NCBI GenBank assembly: GCA_016707285.1
Contig: JADJIA010000005.1
Coordinates: 310,001 to 374,000 of the forward strand
Direction of reading: 5' to 3'
Length of the DNA stretch: 64,000 nt
From: Ignavibacteriales bacterium
Lineage (GTDB): Bacteria > Bacteroidota > Ignavibacteria > Ignavibacteriales > Ignavibacteriaceae
Made by a program: the position numbers and the translations under genes
The notes under the pieces: generated by a model
What the model was told of the DNA's origin: nothing
What the model saw: the letters and a program-made list of their open reading frames with translations, nothing else
The model's database searches: none
Part shown: one piece after another, positions 36,598 through 45,170 of the stretch
How positions within the stretch are numbered: position 1 is the first letter of the stretch
Layout of the letters: every line of letters begins with the position of its first letter

Positions 36598-38508
36598 ATG
36601 CTAAAATTTCATAAATATCATTCACAAAGTTGGTTTTTCAAGCTGTTATCGTGTGTGTTGTTGATCGCATCAATCAACATTACAGCCCAAAACCAGGAAT
36701 TTCGTGGAGTGAAACTCACTGATGTCGATAGTCAGGTGCTTTTTTCGGAAAAGTCCATCTCTGAAGCAATGGACCTACTGGAAAGTTTAAACATTAACGC
36801 AGTTATTCCTGTGGTATGGAATGCCGGGTACACTCAATACCAAAGTAAAATAGTGGATTCTCTTTTTGGATTCAGCATTGATCCTGCATTTTCAGGAAGA
36901 GACCCTTTGGAGACAGTTATTATCGAAGCGCATAGAGTTGGGATAGAAGTGTATCCCTGGTTTGAATATGGTTTTTCCTCATTTTATTCAGGTGGGACAC
37001 CTCCATATGGAGGCCATATTTTGCAAAAATACCCAAACTGGGCTGCAAAAAGTTTAAATGGTGATATTTGTGTTAAAAATGGATTTGACTGGATGTCGGG
37101 TGTAAATCCGGATGTACAAAATTTTATTATCGGATTGACAACGGAAGTAATTAGAAATTATGATATCGACGGAATTGAATATTCTGATCGTATGCCGGCT
37201 CTTCCGGTGGAATGCGGTTATGATTCTGTGACTGTCGAGTTGTATAAACAGGATCATGGAGGACAATCACCACCCGTAAATTTTTATGATGCCGATTGGA
37301 AAAGGTGGCGTGCAGACAAATTGAATGATTTTTACAGCAGAGTTCGGGACAGTGTAAAATCACTTGATGAAAATTTGTTCGTAGCTTCGTCTCCAAGTGT
37401 GTATCCATGGGCTTACGATCAGTATTTACAGGATTCTAAAACCTGGGTAAATTCGGGAATTGTGGATCAGTTTTTACCTCAACTTTACAGATATTCAATA
37501 GCCGATTATATTTACGAATTAAACAGTTCGTTGTCGCATATCAACCCGCAAAAAAAAGATATCACTTTTGCAGGAGTCTTAATGAATGTTGGAAGTTATA
37601 CAATTGATCCTCAATTCCTTCTACAATCTTTGCAAGCCAATCGGAATGCAGGGGTTAAAGGGGAGGGATTCTTTTTTTATGAAGGATTGAGACAAAATAA
37701 TTTCCGCCTTGCAGATACACTTCGATCAACTTATTACTCAGAACCAGCCACAATGCCGGGGAGAGAGTATAATAGAAGACCTAAAGGGCTGCTTGTAAGT
37801 GAGGATTCAACAAATGTTGTTAAGTCAGGTGCGTGGGAATCCCTTCCGGTGCCCGGATTCAGAGGTGGAATAATCAGAACGGGAAGTTCAACCCCTGCGT
37901 CCCTGGAATACAGTTATGATATCCCTGCAGATGGTTTTTATAACCTTTATACTTACCTGATCCCAAGTTTTAGTTTTGCTCCTGATGTCAAGTACACTAT
38001 AAAATCAAAACCGGGTGACACTGTGGTAAGCGTCAATCAGCAAAGTCCGGGAAAACAAGGATGGTACCATCTTGGAAGTTATGAAATGGTTAAAGGAAGA
38101 AGAGTGGTTTTCACCTTAAATAATGATGAGATTCCAAACGGTAAGTATGTTATGTCAGATGCCGGGTTGTTATTGCTCGACAGGAAAAGATCACCAAATG
38201 TTGTGGTTTCTTCGAAAGAAGAGGAAGTTACCACTTCTGTCCCCACCAACTTTGAAGTTTATAATAACTTCCCAAATCCTTTTAATCCTGAGACGATTGT
38301 CACCTTCAAACTTTCAGAGTTGAACCGGGTTAACATTATTATTTATAATCAGTTAGGTGAGCTTATTGAACGCCACGACCTGGGAGAGATGACAGCCGGA
38401 GAACATCAATTTAAGTGGAATGCTGCAAGGTTATCAAGTGGTCCATATTTTATCAAAGTGGAATCGGGAGCCAATTCTGCTGTTATAAAATCTTTGTTGG
38501 TTAAATAA
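36598..38508 (+). CDS. secreted GH10-like glycosyl hydrolase with T9SS sorting domain
   Basis: Predicted cell-surface or secreted carbohydrate-active protein. A signal peptide (FFKLLSCVLLIASINITAQ) leads to a family 10-like glycosidase (GHL10/YngK type) TIM barrel at about 30-380: FRGVKLTD, VYPWFEYGF and IDGIEYSDRMP, with acidic residues at strand ends. A golvesin-like beta domain follows to about 535, then a type IX secretion type A sorting domain starting NNFPNPFNPETIVTF and ending in a positively charged VIKSLLVK. 636 aa from ATG 36598. That start is preferred to TTG 36565 because of the signal peptide and because the TTG lies inside the -7 box. Confidence 0.85.
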   Translation: MLKFHKYHSQSWFFKLLSCVLLIASINITAQNQEFRGVKLTDVDSQVLFSEKSISEAMDLLESLNINAVIPVVWNAGYTQYQSKIVDSLFGFSIDPAFSGRDPLETVIIEAHRVGIEVYPWFEYGFSSFYSGGTPPYGGHILQKYPNWAAKSLNGDICVKNGFDWMSGVNPDVQNFIIGLTTEVIRNYDIDGIEYSDRMPALPVECGYDSVTVELYKQDHGGQSPPVNFYDADWKRWRADKLNDFYSRVRDSVKSLDENLFVASSPSVYPWAYDQYLQDSKTWVNSGIVDQFLPQLYRYSIADYIYELNSSLSHINPQKKDITFAGVLMNVGSYTIDPQFLLQSLQANRNAGVKGEGFFFYEGLRQNNFRLADTLRSTYYSEPATMPGREYNRRPKGLLVSEDSTNVVKSGAWESLPVPGFRGGIIRTGSSTPASLEYSYDIPADGFYNLYTYLIPSFSFAPDVKYTIKSKPGDTVVSVNQQSPGKQGWYHLGSYEMVKGRRVVFTLNNDEIPNGKYVMSDAGLLLLDRKRSPNVVVSSKEEEVTTSVPTNFEVYNNFPNPFNPETIVTFKLSELNRVNIIIYNQLGELIERHDLGEMTAGEHQFKWNAARLSSGPYFIKVESGANSAVIKSLLVK

Positions 38509-38595
38509 TTGGGAATAATAAATGACCTCAACGCACAAAAATTGATAAACTCCCATTCATTATATTGAGCCGTTGAAAATTTAAAAGTTGAGAAT

Positions 38596-40614
38596 ATGGA
38601 AGACCTGAGAGAAAAGATCAATAGTTGTGACAAAACTATTATCAATTTACTGGCTGAGCGTCGTGAGTTGAGCATGGAAGTAGTAAAGAGAAAAGATTTG
38701 AGTGGAAGTCCAATAAGGGATGTGGAACGCGAGAAGACATTATTGCAAAACTGTATTAAGCTGGGAAAAGAAATTGGACTCGAGCCCACCTATGTGACGC
38801 GAATTTTCCATGAAATTATAGAAGATTCAATCAGATTACAGCAATCATATCTGCATAAAATTGGTGCCGAAAAAACCGGTGGTGAAATCAGAGTTGCAAT
38901 CCAGGGGATTGAAGGTTCGTTTAGCCACATGGCCGCAAACAAGTTTTTTGCAAACAGAAATCAACAAATTGTTTTTGTCAGTAAAATGACATTTGAAGAT
39001 GTGGTAAAAGCAGTAGAAGATCAGGAAGCTGATTATGCCATGCTTCCTGTGGAAAACACAACTTCAGGTAACATCAACGATGTTTATGATGCTTTAATGC
39101 GTTCTTCAGTTTCGATAATTGGAGAAGAAAAATTAAGGGTAAAGCAGAACCTGATCGGGATAGCAAAAGTGGATTTTAGTACCATAAAAAAAGTTTATGC
39201 CCACCATCAGGCTGCGGCTCAGAGCAGTAAATTCCTCGAGACTCTCACCAATGCACGCATTGAAAATATGAACGACACTGCTCTATCAGTGCAGCGAGTT
39301 AAAGAGGAGGGGAATATAGAGTTTGCTGCAATTGCCAGTGAACAGGCAGCTGAGGCATTTGGGATGGTGATCCTTAAAGAGGATATTGCAAACAGGAAAG
39401 AGAACTATACCCGCTTTGTGATTGCTTCAAAAAAGCCTGTTTCAGTGGACTTAAGAATTCCGGCTAAAACTTCAATTGTTTTGGCGACCGCACAAAAACC
39501 CGGTGCCCTTGTTGAAGCTCTGCTCGTTTTCAACAAATATGGGGTGAACATGACAAAAATTCAGTCCCGCCCCGTTCCCGGTAATCAATGGGAAGAAATG
39601 TTTTACATCGATTTTGAGGGAAATATCGAGGATGACAAAGTCAGTTTAATGCTTGATGAACTTGGAAAAAATTCACGATATTTTAAGCTCTTTGGAAGTT
39701 ATCCATTGAATGATATTGAGAAAACATCCATTGATCAGGCAGCTGTAATCGATACGAGAGAAACAATTGAACCGACTGAACCGCAAGTTGTGATTGAGAA
39801 AGTTAATATAGCCAAAAAATCATCTCCTTATAAACTTGCCGGTAGAGATTATAAAAATGAAGATACGATTATTGATGTCAAAGGAGTAATGATCGGTGGG
39901 GATAACTTTGTTGTTATCGGGGGTCCGTGTTCTGTAGAATCGCAGGAACAAATTTTTGAATGTGCAAGTACGATGAAACAGAATAAAGGTCATATCCTGA
40001 GAGGGGGATGTTTCAAGCCAAGAACAAATCCGTATGCATTTATGGGACTCGGTTACGACGGATTAAAACTTCTTGTTGAAGCAGGAAAGGTTTACGATCT
40101 TCCCGTGGTAACCGAGGTGCTCTCGATAAGTCAGGTTGATGAGGTTGCAAAGTATTCCGATATTTTGCAAATAGGAGCAAGAAATATGCAAAATTTTTCA
40201 TTGCTGATTGAAGTTGGTAAAACTCACAGACCCGTTCTTTTAAAACGGGGACTCATGTCCTCAATTGAAGAGCTCCTCAGCGCTGCCGAGTATATCCTTG
40301 CACAAGGGAACAGACAAGTTATATTGTGTGAAAGAGGAATTCGTACATTTGAAACAGCGACTCGAAACACTCTTGACTTAAGTGCCATTCCTGTGCTTAA
40401 AGAATTAACCCATCTTCCAATAATTGTAGATCCTTCTCATGCAGTGGGACACAGGGACAAAGTTACCCCGCTCGCTAAAGCAGCCAAGGCCGTTGGTGCC
40501 CATGGTATCATGGTTGAATTTCATCCTGAACCCGATAAAGCACTTAGTGATGCTCAACAATCAATGGATTTTAACCAGTTCAGAAATATGATGATCGAAT
40601 TGGGAAAAATCTGA
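38596..40614 (+). CDS. trifunctional chorismate mutase - prephenate dehydratase - DAHP synthase
   Basis: Three aromatic-pathway enzymes in one 672-residue chain. Residues 1-85: AroQ-type chorismate mutase (LREKINSCDKTIINLLAERR). Residues about 97-278: prephenate dehydratase with PVENTTSGNI and catalytic Thr-Arg-Phe at 272-274 (NYTRFVIASK). Residues about 290-368: ACT domain with QSRPVPGNQWEEMFYID, normally the phenylalanine-binding ESRP site. Residues about 425-672: DAHP synthase of the AroF/KdsA-like type, with GGPCSVES, LRGGCFKPRTNPYAFMG, and DPSHAVGHR. It joins the first step of the shikimate pathway to the two phenylalanine-branch steps. A terminator follows. Monocistronic. Confidence 0.92.
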   Translation: MEDLREKINSCDKTIINLLAERRELSMEVVKRKDLSGSPIRDVEREKTLLQNCIKLGKEIGLEPTYVTRIFHEIIEDSIRLQQSYLHKIGAEKTGGEIRVAIQGIEGSFSHMAANKFFANRNQQIVFVSKMTFEDVVKAVEDQEADYAMLPVENTTSGNINDVYDALMRSSVSIIGEEKLRVKQNLIGIAKVDFSTIKKVYAHHQAAAQSSKFLETLTNARIENMNDTALSVQRVKEEGNIEFAAIASEQAAEAFGMVILKEDIANRKENYTRFVIASKKPVSVDLRIPAKTSIVLATAQKPGALVEALLVFNKYGVNMTKIQSRPVPGNQWEEMFYIDFEGNIEDDKVSLMLDELGKNSRYFKLFGSYPLNDIEKTSIDQAAVIDTRETIEPTEPQVVIEKVNIAKKSSPYKLAGRDYKNEDTIIDVKGVMIGGDNFVVIGGPCSVESQEQIFECASTMKQNKGHILRGGCFKPRTNPYAFMGLGYDGLKLLVEAGKVYDLPVVTEVLSISQVDEVAKYSDILQIGARNMQNFSLLIEVGKTHRPVLLKRGLMSSIEELLSAAEYILAQGNRQVILCERGIRTFETATRNTLDLSAIPVLKELTHLPIIVDPSHAVGHRDKVTPLAKAAKAVGAHGIMVEFHPEPDKALSDAQQSMDFNQFRNMMIELGKI

Positions 40615-40632
40615 CCGGAACCCATTATTACT

Positions 40633-40668
40633 AAAAGCTGCTTTTAAAAATAAAGCAGCTTTTTTTTG
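40633..40668 (+). terminator. rho-independent terminator of the aromatic fusion gene
   Basis: AAAGCTGCTTT/AAAGCAGCTTT with a short A/T loop and a following T-run, 19 bases after the stop. It also excludes a start for the next gene at 40666. Confidence 0.88.
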
Positions 40669-40728
40669 TTTTTGACTGTGGAATTAATTAAGATAATGAT
40701 CTGTTTCTTAAGTAAAACAGGAACAAAA

Positions 40729-41418
40729 TTGCATTATATCGAGATCAAAAACATAAATAAAAGTTTTCACGAAGGAGTTACAGTTCACAAAGTGCTGGAT
40801 GATGTGAATCTTCATTTAAATGAGGGTGAACTGACAATTCTATTAGGCAGGAGTGGTTCAGGAAAGTCAACACTTTTGAATTTGCTAAGTGGGATTGATA
40901 TTCCCGACTCCGGGCAAATTTTTATGAATTCCACGGAAATTACTTTACTAAAAGAACCCGAAAGAACCATATTCCGAAGGAAAAATGTCGGTTTTATTTT
41001 TCAGTTCTTTAACCTGATTCCAACACTCACAGTGAATGAAAATCTCCATCTTGCTCTTGAATTGACAGATAACTTCACGCAGGAGGGAAAGGAGCGGGCA
41101 AAATTTCTTTTGAATGAAGTCGGGCTTTATGAAAGAAGAAACAGCTATCCCGATGTTCTATCGGGCGGTGAACAGCAGCGTATAGCAATTGCCCGGGCAC
41201 TTGTTCATAATCCCGGAATTATTCTTGCTGATGAACCAACCGGAAATCTTGATTTTAGAACAGCAGATAAAGTAATCGAACTGCTTGATGATTTGGTTAA
41301 AAAGAGTGGTAAAACCATGGTTATGGCAACTCACAGTAGAGAACTTACAGGACTCGCTGACCGCATAATTGAATTTAAGGGCAAATCAATTATTGTGTCC
41401 TCACAGAGGCAAAATTGA
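40729..41418 (+). CDS. ABC transporter ATP-binding protein (MacB/LolD/AttE type)
   Basis: ATPase subunit paired with the FtsX-type permease downstream. Walker A GRSGSGKST, signature LSGGEQQRIAIARAL, Walker B ILADEPTGNLD and H-loop MATHS are all intact. The longer frame begins at 40666 inside the preceding terminator; TTG 40729 is chosen because AGGA precedes it at suitable spacing and the protein then begins at the normal place (LHYIEIKNINKSF). About 229 aa. The stop overlaps the permease start (TTGA). The AttH-like gene that follows suggests an Att-type system. Confidence 0.92.
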   Translation: MHYIEIKNINKSFHEGVTVHKVLDDVNLHLNEGELTILLGRSGSGKSTLLNLLSGIDIPDSGQIFMNSTEITLLKEPERTIFRRKNVGFIFQFFNLIPTLTVNENLHLALELTDNFTQEGKERAKFLLNEVGLYERRNSYPDVLSGGEQQRIAIARALVHNPGIILADEPTGNLDFRTADKVIELLDDLVKKSGKTMVMATHSRELTGLADRIIEFKGKSIIVSSQRQN

Positions 41419-43961
41419 TCACCTTATTCCAAAAAGCGGGACTTCGTTATCTTTTCACACATCCATGGCAGACATTTTTATCTTCACTCGGAATAATGCT
41501 TGGAGTAGCTGTAATACTTTCCATTGATATTGCAAATGAAAGTTCCGGAAAAGCATTTGATATTTCAATGGAGTCTGTTACCGGTAAAACCACCCACAGA
41601 CTAAGCAGCCGGCAGGGAGACATTAGTCTTTCGAACTACACAAAATTGCGTACAGATGCAAGAATCAAAATTTCTGCACCCGTAATTGAGGAGAATGTAA
41701 AAGTTCTTGTAGGCGAGGGCTTCACAGCCACATTTCTGGGGCTTGATCCTTTCTCCGAGAAAGAATTTAGAAATTTTATATCCGCTGATTTAACAGGTGG
41801 TGACACGCAACTTGCTCAATTTCTTTCCTCTTCAAACACAGTATTAATCCCTGAATCATTTGCGCGAGAGGCAAAAATTAATTCCGGCGATACACTTTCG
41901 CTGAAGTGGGGAGATGGTTTTCTGAGTGTGGTGTGTGTCGGATTAATTAAATCCAATGAAGATGTCTCAGGAGATCGAATTGAGCAGTTTATAATTTCGG
42001 ACATTGAAACTGCACGAAAATTATTTAAAAAAGGGGATTTTGTAAGTTATATTGATTTGATTCTCACTCCTTCCGAAGTGGAAACGATCACCAAAACCAT
42101 TTTAAAGGACCCCGTTCTTCAACTTTCGGCTGCCGAAAAAAGTAATGAGACAGCCAAATCGATGACCGAAGCATTCAGATTAAATCTGAATGCCATGAGT
42201 CTTTTAGCGTTGATTGTCGGGCTGTTCCTGATCTATAATGCAATGACATTCTCTGTTGTTCAAAGACGCAAGTTGCTTGCACTGTTGAGGGCTGCCGGAG
42301 TAACCCAAAAAGATATTTTTATTCAGGTGATGGCTGAATCGATCTTCATCGCATCGATTGGTACGATTGGGGGAATTATTGGCGGTATATTCCTCGGTAA
42401 GGTTATGCTCGGATTTGTAACCCAAAGTTTAAATGACCTCTATTTTGTTACAACGGTTCAAACCGTTTCACTGTCACCATTGATTATTCTTAAAGCAAGT
42501 TTGGCAGGGGTTGGAGGAACAATAATTGCTGCGATGTTTCCTGCGTATGAAGCCGCCAGGACCTCACCGGGAGTGTCATTAAAAAGATCATCTGTTGAAA
42601 CAAAACTTAAAAAGAAAATTGTGTTATTCTCAATAATCTCTTTTGCACTTCTCGTCATCGGAGTAACAATTTTATCTGTAAGTGGAACCGGAATACTCAC
42701 GGGCTATTTTGGCATTTTTCTCTTGATAATCGCATTTGCTCTCCAAACTCCTGCGGTTATAACTTTTTTTGTTAAAGTCATTGAACCAATTATCAAAAAA
42801 CTGATGGGAAACAGAGGAAAAATTGGAGTTCGAGGAGTTACGGCAAATATGAGCAGGACATCAGTGGCTATTGCAGCTCTTGCGATTTCTGTTTCCGCAA
42901 CAATCGGAGTTTCCACTATGATTAGCTCCTTTAGAGGAACAGTGGTTGACTGGCTTGAACAAACACTTGTGGCAGATGTCTTTGTGTCTTCACAGGGGCT
43001 TGTATCACGCAAAAATGAGGCTGTTCTCGACACTTCCCTTATTCAAAGATTTTTGTTGATTGAGGGAGTGAAAACTCTCGATTTTTATTCAGAAGGAAGT
43101 GGTACAATAAATAATAAAACTGTTGAAGTGTTTGGTTCACATATCGACCCCGAAAATGAAAGCAGATTTAATCTGAAAGAGGGAAATTCCGGAACTGCCT
43201 GGGAAGAAATAAGGGAAGGAAGCGGTGTTTTAATGACTGAAACTTTTGCTTATAAATGGAAATACAAAGTTGGTGATCAATTTACACTTCAGTCGCCATC
43301 AGGTCTTATTGCTTTAAAAGTTTCGGCTATTTATTATGATTACAGTTCTGATGTGGGACATATCGCCATCGATTATAACCATTTTAAGAAATATTGGAAA
43401 AATCAAAAAATTTCGGGAATCGGTGTTTACCTTAAAGATAATGTTGATATTACAGTGATTCAAAAGAATTTGCGATTGATGTTTCCGGAAGAAAGTAGTG
43501 TTTCAATCAGGCTAAACAAAGATTTGCGTGATTATTCAATCGAAATCTTTGATCGTACATTTGTTGTTGCCGGTTTACTCCATATCTTATCCGTTATTGT
43601 AGCATTTATTGGTGTGTTTAGTGCATTGATGTCGATTCAACTTGAGAAGGAGAAGGAGATGGGAATTCTAAGAGCCACCGGGCTCACCCCCGGTCAAATG
43701 TTAAAAATGATCTCGGTTCAAACTTTTACAATCGGTTTAATTGCAGCAATCATTGCAATTCCGTTGGGGTTGGTGCTTGCATATTGCCTGATTTATATTA
43801 TTAATCTTAGGTCGTTTGGTTGGACGATGCAGATGTCGATTGACCCTGTGGTTCTTTTTCAGGCGATCATTATTGCAGTATCAGCTTCACTCCTCGCGGG
43901 TCTTTACCCTGCTTATAAAATGTCCGTTACTCTGCCATCAAAATCTTTGAGGGACGAATAA
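41415..43961 (+). CDS. FtsX/MacB-type ABC permease (duplicated, AttFG-like)
   Basis: An 848-residue inner-membrane permease. It has an N-terminal membrane helix (about 17-37), a MacB-like periplasmic domain, three helices at about 255-385 (FtsX block 1), then further helices, a second periplasmic domain from about 515 to 705, and a C-terminal FtsX block (SIQLEKEKEMGILRATGLTPGQMLKMI, then YPAYKMS). This is a fusion of two permease halves. Such transporters usually move lipoproteins, peptides or other amphiphiles at the inner membrane. It starts at TTG 41415 overlapping the ATPase gene, and the AttH-like gene begins right after it. Confidence 0.88.
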   Translation: MITLFQKAGLRYLFTHPWQTFLSSLGIMLGVAVILSIDIANESSGKAFDISMESVTGKTTHRLSSRQGDISLSNYTKLRTDARIKISAPVIEENVKVLVGEGFTATFLGLDPFSEKEFRNFISADLTGGDTQLAQFLSSSNTVLIPESFAREAKINSGDTLSLKWGDGFLSVVCVGLIKSNEDVSGDRIEQFIISDIETARKLFKKGDFVSYIDLILTPSEVETITKTILKDPVLQLSAAEKSNETAKSMTEAFRLNLNAMSLLALIVGLFLIYNAMTFSVVQRRKLLALLRAAGVTQKDIFIQVMAESIFIASIGTIGGIIGGIFLGKVMLGFVTQSLNDLYFVTTVQTVSLSPLIILKASLAGVGGTIIAAMFPAYEAARTSPGVSLKRSSVETKLKKKIVLFSIISFALLVIGVTILSVSGTGILTGYFGIFLLIIAFALQTPAVITFFVKVIEPIIKKLMGNRGKIGVRGVTANMSRTSVAIAALAISVSATIGVSTMISSFRGTVVDWLEQTLVADVFVSSQGLVSRKNEAVLDTSLIQRFLLIEGVKTLDFYSEGSGTINNKTVEVFGSHIDPENESRFNLKEGNSGTAWEEIREGSGVLMTETFAYKWKYKVGDQFTLQSPSGLIALKVSAIYYDYSSDVGHIAIDYNHFKKYWKNQKISGIGVYLKDNVDITVIQKNLRLMFPEESSVSIRLNKDLRDYSIEIFDRTFVVAGLLHILSVIVAFIGVFSALMSIQLEKEKEMGILRATGLTPGQMLKMISVQTFTIGLIAAIIAIPLGLVLAYCLIYIINLRSFGWTMQMSIDPVVLFQAIIIAVSASLLAGLYPAYKMSVTLPSKSLRDE

Positions 43962-43962
43962 T

Positions 43963-45105
43963 ATGCGATTGTTATTACTTTCGTTGTCTGGATTATTGTT
44001 AACAGGGCTATTAATATATCTGTTTGTCAACTTTGGCACAGGTGATAAAAAAGCGGATGAAATCTCTGTTGCAAGCATAATGAGTGGTGAAGTATCCGGA
44101 TTTAAAAAAGCAGACAGCATAAGGCAATTTATATTCCCAAAAGACCATTTTGCACACAATGAATATCGCACCGAGTGGTGGTATTTTACGGGTAACCTCT
44201 TCACGCAAGAAGGCAGAAGATTTGGGTATCAGTTTACAATTTTCAGGAATGGAATTTTACCGGGAAGTGAATCTGACTCTGTTGTCATTTCGCAAAATTC
44301 ACTTTACAGCATCCACATCGGAATTAGCGATATTCAAAATCAAAAGTTTTATTCATATGAAAGATATGCAAGGGCATTGGATGGTCTTGCCGGAAGTGAT
44401 GAAACTGCAAAAAGAATCTACATCGAGGGGAATGAGATTTTATTTGACTTTTCGAATGGTGCGGAGCTACCGGGTTTTCAAGTTAATTCATCAACCGACG
44501 ATTTCAAAATTTCCTTCAATTTGGTGCCTGAAAAAAAGATGGTATTGCACGGGGATAAAGGACTGAGTAAAAAATCAAATAAACCCGGGAATGCTTCCTA
44601 TTACTATTCTTTCACAAAACTGAATACCGGAGGAGAACTTACTCTGCAAGGGAAAAAGTTCAAATTAAATGGAAGTTCATGGATGGACAGGGAATGGAGC
44701 ACCAGTGCACTTGAAAGTGATCAAAAAGGTTGGGATTGGTTTGCTTTACAAATGGAGGATGGTACAGAATTGATGTATTTTAGATTAAGGGATTCAACAG
44801 GATCAACCAATTTCCAAAAAGGAACCTTAATTCAGATGGATGGAAGTTATGATGTATTCACAGGGAATGATTTTAAGATTACGCCGTTAAAAAATGCCGA
44901 AATAGATGGAATAAAATATCCTGTAGAGTGGGAAATTAAAATTATACCATTAAATTTCGTGTTTGGTGTCTCAGTTGCAATGAAAAATCAGGTGCATCCT
45001 TTTAGATTGAGATATTATGAAGGAGCTATAAATGCGTTCAGAAAAAGCGGAAACGAGATATCCAAAGGAGTGGGATATGTGGAATTAACCGGCTATGGAG
45101 ATTGA
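43963..45105 (+). CDS. AttH/CrtC lipocalin-like protein
   Basis: Exported or membrane-anchored protein (hydrophobic residues 2-22, LLLLSLSGLLLTGLLIYLF) with the AttH/hydroxyneurosporene synthase (CrtC) double-lipocalin domain: FPKDHFAHNEYRTEWWYFTGNL at about 52-73 and GSSWMDREWSTSAL near 238-251, followed by WDWFALQMEDGTELMYFRLRD. 380 aa. The start is one base after the permease stop, completing an ATPase-permease-AttH unit known from attEFGH-type clusters. AttH proteins may process or deliver a lipophilic substrate. CrtC activity on carotenoids is unlikely here because no carotenoid genes are nearby. Confidence 0.88.
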   Translation: MRLLLLSLSGLLLTGLLIYLFVNFGTGDKKADEISVASIMSGEVSGFKKADSIRQFIFPKDHFAHNEYRTEWWYFTGNLFTQEGRRFGYQFTIFRNGILPGSESDSVVISQNSLYSIHIGISDIQNQKFYSYERYARALDGLAGSDETAKRIYIEGNEILFDFSNGAELPGFQVNSSTDDFKISFNLVPEKKMVLHGDKGLSKKSNKPGNASYYYSFTKLNTGGELTLQGKKFKLNGSSWMDREWSTSALESDQKGWDWFALQMEDGTELMYFRLRDSTGSTNFQKGTLIQMDGSYDVFTGNDFKITPLKNAEIDGIKYPVEWEIKIIPLNFVFGVSVAMKNQVHPFRLRYYEGAINAFRKSGNEISKGVGYVELTGYGD

Positions 45106-45170
45106 TCGGGAAGTAAATTTAAGACAAAAATTTGTAAATTGTAAACTAAAATAAAAACTAAAAAAAGCTG

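Noticed and set aside
40666..40728. Upstream start of the ABC ATPase gene
   Set aside because: It lies in the T-run of the preceding terminator; the TTG at 40729 has a good ribosome binding site and matches the family.
43963..45105. Carotenoid 1,2-hydratase (CrtC) function
   Set aside because: The domain is shared with AttH, and the coupled ABC transporter and absence of carotenoid genes favour the AttH role.
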